DNA from: an uncultured Alphaproteobacteria bacterium
Lineage (GTDB): Bacteria; Pseudomonadota; Alphaproteobacteria; SP197
Assembly: GCA_958295695.1 (NCBI GenBank)
Contig: OY282364.1
Location: 1-39,209 of the forward strand
Direction of reading: 5' to 3'
Length of the DNA: 39,209 bases
Shown piece after piece: positions 36,651-39,209 of the stretch. Each line of letters begins with the position of its first letter. Within the stretch, counting starts at the first letter, position 1. The notes beneath the pieces are model-generated. The model was not told where the DNA came from and made no database searches. It was given only the letters and a program-made list of their open reading frames with translations. The position numbers and the translations under genes are program-made.

Positions 36651-37060
36651 CGGCCGGCCATCGTCGGCCGTTGACGGGGCGCGACACAGCCCGCATCCGC
36701 GAACTGTCGAGCGAGACCCGGAGGTTGATGGGTTGCGTGAACCGCCTCGTCAGCGCGGCGGCGCGGTTCCGCCGGGTGGCATCCCGGGCGGGCGCCAGCG
36801 CGAAGATAGCCGGGGGACTCGCTTTCCGGGACGGGGCGCTGCCTGCGCTGTTGGCGGCGATGGTGCTGCTGTTGATCCCCACGGCCCGCAAGAACGACGT
36901 CGACCGTCTCATGCAGCGGATCGCAGACGTCCCGGAGCAACTCGGCGACGCCGGCGACGAGGCGCTGGAGCACCTCGTCGAACTGCTCGCCGACGTCGTC
37001 CGGTCGGGGTCGGGAAGGGAGCGCCCGTCGGCGGATGCAGTGGAAGGCGGTGGGCGGTGA
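36647..37060 (+). CDS. LLLP-family helical protein 3
   Basis: 137 residues from a TTG start overlapping the upstream TGA. The N-terminus (TTG ACG GCC) lines up with ATG ACG GCC of the copy at 37491, which supports TTG as the start. Pattern: RDTARIRELSSETRRLM, AARFRRVA, FRDGALPALLAAMVLLLIPTARKNDVDRLMQRI, HLVELLADVV. First of three tandem paralogues. Function unknown. Confidence 0.65.
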   Translation: MTAGHRRPLTGRDTARIRELSSETRRLMGCVNRLVSAAARFRRVASRAGASAKIAGGLAFRDGALPALLAAMVLLLIPTARKNDVDRLMQRIADVPEQLGDAGDEALEHLVELLADVVRSGSGRERPSADAVEGGGR

Positions 37061-37494
37061 CCAGCCGGCGCCGGAGGGGCGCGGCCGGAATCACCGGCCG
37101 GGACGTCGACCCCCGCGACGCGGCCGAGATCGCCGCGATGGCCGGGAAGACACGCCGGCTGATGGAGACCACGAACCTGTTCGTCGAGGCTGCGTCCTCG
37201 TTCAGCGCGGCGACGACCGAGGCGGGGAAGGCCGTGCCGATATCGGGCGCACTGGCCTTCCGCCGATCGTGTCTGCCCGCGCTGTTGTCGGCCGCGGCGA
37301 TGCTGTCCCTGCCCGCCTGCCGCAGGCGGGATCTAGGCGGGCTCCTGAAGCGGTTCGAGGCGGCGCAGGACCGCCTTGACGGCGCCCTTGGCGGCGGGGA
37401 CGGCGCCCTTGAGGATATGGCCGACCTGTTGAGCGACATCGTTCAGTCGGGCGGCCGGGACCCGGACGGTTCGGCGGAAGGCGGTGACCGATGA
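37057..37494 (+). CDS. LLLP-family helical protein 4
   Basis: 145 residues from GTG 37057 (GTGA overlap). TSRRRRGAAGITGRDVDPRD, then KTRRLMETTNLFVEAASSFS, RRSCLPALLSAAAMLSLPAC, RRRDLGGLLKRFEAAQDRLD and EDMADLLSDIVQ. Closest to the next copy. The tandem order with TTG, GTG and ATG starts may give graded expression. Function unknown. Confidence 0.65.
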   Translation: MTSRRRRGAAGITGRDVDPRDAAEIAAMAGKTRRLMETTNLFVEAASSFSAATTEAGKAVPISGALAFRRSCLPALLSAAAMLSLPACRRRDLGGLLKRFEAAQDRLDGALGGGDGALEDMADLLSDIVQSGGRDPDGSAEGGDR

Positions 37495-37889
37495 CGGCCA
37501 AACGCCGGAGGGGCGCCGCCGGAATCACCGACCGCGACGTCGCGCGCATCGAGGCGCTGTCCGGAGAGACGAACGCCTTGATGAAGGCCACGACCGGGCT
37601 GGTCGAGGCGGCGACGGACTTCCGGGTGGCGTGCATGGATGCGGGCGGGGGCGCGACGATCGCGGGCGCCTTCGCCATGCGCAGCGCGGCCCTGCCCGCG
37701 CTGATATCGACGGCGGCGCTTCTGGCGCTGCCGGCCTGCCGCGGGCGGGACGTGAAGCAGTTCATGGACCGCTTCGAGGCGGCGCAGGGGCGTCTCGACG
37801 AGACCAGAGGCTCCGACGACGGCGCCCTGGACGACTTGGCCGACCTGCTGTCCGACATCGTAGCGGCGGGCCGGAAAGAGAAGGGATAG
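37491..37889 (+). CDS. LLLP-family helical protein 5
   Basis: 132 residues from ATG 37491 (ATGA overlap). MTAKRRRGAAGITDRDVARI, then GETNALMKATTGLVEAATDF, LPALISTAALLALPACRGRD, VKQFMDRFEAAQGRLDETRG and DDLADLLSDIVA. With copies 3 and 4 it forms a tandem triplet, and with copies 1 and 2 (896, 1344) a five-member family. The conserved central hydrophobic helix ends in LP. Confidence 0.65.
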   Translation: MTAKRRRGAAGITDRDVARIEALSGETNALMKATTGLVEAATDFRVACMDAGGGATIAGAFAMRSAALPALISTAALLALPACRGRDVKQFMDRFEAAQGRLDETRGSDDGALDDLADLLSDIVAAGRKEKG

Positions 37890-37894
37890 GACAA

Positions 37895-38404
37895 ATGCGG
37901 AATTGGTCAGTGTCGGCCGCGGCGGTGTTGGCGGCGGCGGTGACGGTGGGCGCACAGGAAAAGACACGCATCCCGCCGGATGGCGACCCATGGATACGGA
38001 TCGATGTCCGCGACAACGCCGGAGTTACAGAGATCGAGTGGCGGTGTTCCATTCGCGGACCCGCGCAGGGCGACCGGGAGCACTACTGGTTTATCGAATT
38101 CTGGGCGATGGGGCGGCTGCGGGGACAGGAAATAGTGCTCTGCGACCTGCGAACCGGGGGCCGAACCATCGAGAGTAACGCCCCGCCCTTAGCCTTCAGG
38201 GGTGATAGCGGGTCTTTTCCGCTTGACTGGCTCGACTTCCCGGAGGATCCGGCGCTCCGGGGAGTCTTCGTCGATGTCTGGTCGCCTACGCTGCGGGACG
38301 GCGCGGGGCGGGCGAAGAAACCGGAGCGGATTTGGGTCGGCGAACTGCCGCCGGGCCTGCCGGTCAGTATCTCGACGCAGTTCGGGAACGCGCCGCCGCG
38401 GTAA
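37895..38404 (+). CDS. Exported hypothetical protein
   Basis: 169 residues. MRNWSVSAAAVLAAAVTVGA is a short Sec-type signal peptide, probably cut near VGAQ-EK. The mature part is strand-rich (WIRIDVRDNAGVTEIEWRCS, YWFIEFWAMGRLRGQEIVLC, GVFVDVWSPTL, ERIWVGELPPGLPVSI), like a small beta-sandwich. It is the only clear secreted product in the window, so it may act at the cell surface, for example in exclusion. That role is a guess. Confidence 0.65.
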   Translation: MRNWSVSAAAVLAAAVTVGAQEKTRIPPDGDPWIRIDVRDNAGVTEIEWRCSIRGPAQGDREHYWFIEFWAMGRLRGQEIVLCDLRTGGRTIESNAPPLAFRGDSGSFPLDWLDFPEDPALRGVFVDVWSPTLRDGAGRAKKPERIWVGELPPGLPVSISTQFGNAPPR

Positions 38405-38488
38405 CGCCCCAGCGCATGCCGCGGCGGAGGCGGCGGCCGAAGCCCGGCGCATGTCGCAGCGGGGAGCCCGGTCGGAAGGCGGTGGACG

Positions 38489-38644
38489 ATGAAAGACGCA
38501 AAGAAAGCGGTGTTGCAGTCGCGCGGGTTCGGCACCCTCCGGTTGGCGGCGGCCGGTATCGCCTGCGGGTTCTTGGCGGCGCTGTGGGCGGCGCTGTGCG
38601 TGCTGGCGTGGATCCAGATCGGCGATTGGCTGTATGGACGGTGA
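38489..38644 (+). CDS. 51-residue single-pass membrane protein
   Basis: MKDAKKAVLQSRGFGTLRLA, then AAGIACGFLAALWAALCVLAW as one long membrane helix (about 20-42) and a short end, GDWLYGR. A basic cytoplasmic start fits the positive-inside rule. GGTGG precedes the ATG. Small membrane proteins of this kind can be toxins or holin-like, but nothing here proves it. Confidence 0.5.
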   Translation: MKDAKKAVLQSRGFGTLRLAAAGIACGFLAALWAALCVLAWIQIGDWLYGR

Positions 38645-38706
38645 ACCACGTGACGGCGCCGGCGCGTCGCCAGTTGGCCCGAGATATGCGGGGGCGTAAC
38701 CAGTGA
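38641..38706 (+). CDS. Possible 21-residue coupled peptide
   Basis: GTG overlapping the TGA of the membrane protein gene: MNHVTAPARRQLARDMRGRN Q. Basic and very short. Supported only by the GTGA junction. Confidence 0.2.
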   Translation: MNHVTAPARRQLARDMRGRNQ

Positions 38707-38733
38707 CCGCCGAATGGTACGATCCCCGCCGAC

Positions 38734-39168
38734 GTGGGGCGGACGGGGTTGACGTGTTCGGTGTGCGGCGGGCCGAAGTACCGCCGCGGGCTGCTGTGCG
38801 GGGACTGCCGCGGGCGGGTGGCCCAGCGCAGGGCGCGCCGACATGCGGACGAGGCCGGACTGTGCGCCGACTGCCTGTCCCGGCCGCGGCGGAGCGGGCG
38901 GCGCCTGTGCTCGGCGTGCGCCGGGCTCCACGCCGCACGCCACCGGCGCCGCGCCGCCGATCCGGAGTACTTGAAGAAGAAGCGGGGCAGGAACCGGGTG
39001 CAGCAGAAGGCGCGCCGGGCGGCCGCCGCGGCCGCCGGGCTGTGTACGAGGTGCCGAAGGGCGGCCGGCCGGTACAAGAACTGTCTGCGCTGCAGGTTGT
39101 CGGCCGCGGAGCGGATGCGGGCCTTCCGGGCGCGCCGGGCGGCGGAGCGGGCGTTGGTGGGGGCGTGA
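38734..39168 (+). CDS. CxxC zinc-finger protein (TGLTCSVCG family) 3
   Basis: 144 residues with a GTG start: LTCSVCGGPK...LLCGDCRG, GLCADCLS...LCSACAG, GLCTRCRR...NCLRCRL. Same three-module layout as 32490 and 33149, with ADPEYLKKKRGRNR between modules 2 and 3, which makes 33149 its closest relative. Probably nucleic-acid-binding. Function unknown. Confidence 0.7.
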   Translation: MGRTGLTCSVCGGPKYRRGLLCGDCRGRVAQRRARRHADEAGLCADCLSRPRRSGRRLCSACAGLHAARHRRRAADPEYLKKKRGRNRVQQKARRAAAAAAGLCTRCRRAAGRYKNCLRCRLSAAERMRAFRARRAAERALVGA

Positions 39169-39170
39169 AA

Positions 39171-39209
39171 ATGGACAGGTTGACGGACAAGGTTCGAACA
39201 GCGCCGGCG
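39171..39209 (+). CDS. Start of a gene cut by the window edge
   Basis: ATG 39171 (or GTG 39165) with GGTGGGGGC upstream opens a frame MDRLTDKVRTAPA that runs off the window. Too little is present to say more. Confidence 0.35.
   Translation, partial: MDRLTDKVRTAPA

Overview
The window is about 39 kb of very GC-rich bacterial DNA that looks like a plasmid or integrative/mobilisable element rather than a core chromosome segment. There are no rRNA, tRNA or central-metabolism genes. Replication, mobilisation, recombination and methylation genes sit among dozens of short, tightly packed genes of unknown function. The Shine-Dalgarno sites and sigma70-like promoters (for example TTGATT-17-TATAAT at 12869-12897) indicate a bacterial host. 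The lineage cannot be told from this sequence. Most neighbouring genes overlap by 4-8 bases (ATGA, GTGA, TTGA or TGATG junctions).

Layout. 1-2320: small genes, including two members of a helical family (called the LLLP family here). 2382-2628: a four-unit CRISPR-like array, followed by two membrane/coiled-coil genes. 3453-6698: a ribbon-helix-helix protein, a phage-type DNA adenine methyltransferase and small or zinc-binding proteins. 6729-12206: a replication block with a RepA-like ATPase, a PrimPol primase-polymerase, a second RepA-like ATPase and a 506-residue protein, followed by iteron-like repeats (12199-12747) that are the best origin candidate. 12869-14700: a strong promoter, a folded leader, an HNH nuclease and repetitive non-coding DNA. 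14584-17986: more coiled-coil genes, a frameshifted zinc-finger gene and a type I-E-like CRISPR array. 17965-22436: mostly minus strand, with an orphan HsdM. 22603-24475: MobV relaxase region with a possible oriT. 24541-24718: another CRISPR-like array. 24740-26687: minus-strand tyrosine recombinase operon. 26794-39209: a long plus-strand run of small genes, zinc ribbons, a TnpB and a tandem triplet of LLLP-family genes.

The most unusual feature is CRISPR without cas. At least seven places carry copies of one repeat design: a 6-7 bp hairpin with a 4-base loop, followed by CCTCATTGAAG. The hairpin sequence differs from locus to locus while base pairing is kept. Units are spaced 71-73 bp at three loci and 100 bp at a fourth. 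A separate I-E-like array has 61-bp spacing. The first spacer (2414-2454) matches this element's own LLLP gene at 1508-1548 at 35 of 41 positions. This suggests it was taken from a relative of this element and serves competition between related elements using Cas proteins supplied by the host.

Other threads are leader-plus-start-codon modules copied in front of unrelated genes, paralogue families (LLLP, coiled-coil, CxxC zinc-finger), and a TnpB lodged between two copies of one gene family. Functions were assigned by reading motifs only, without any database search.
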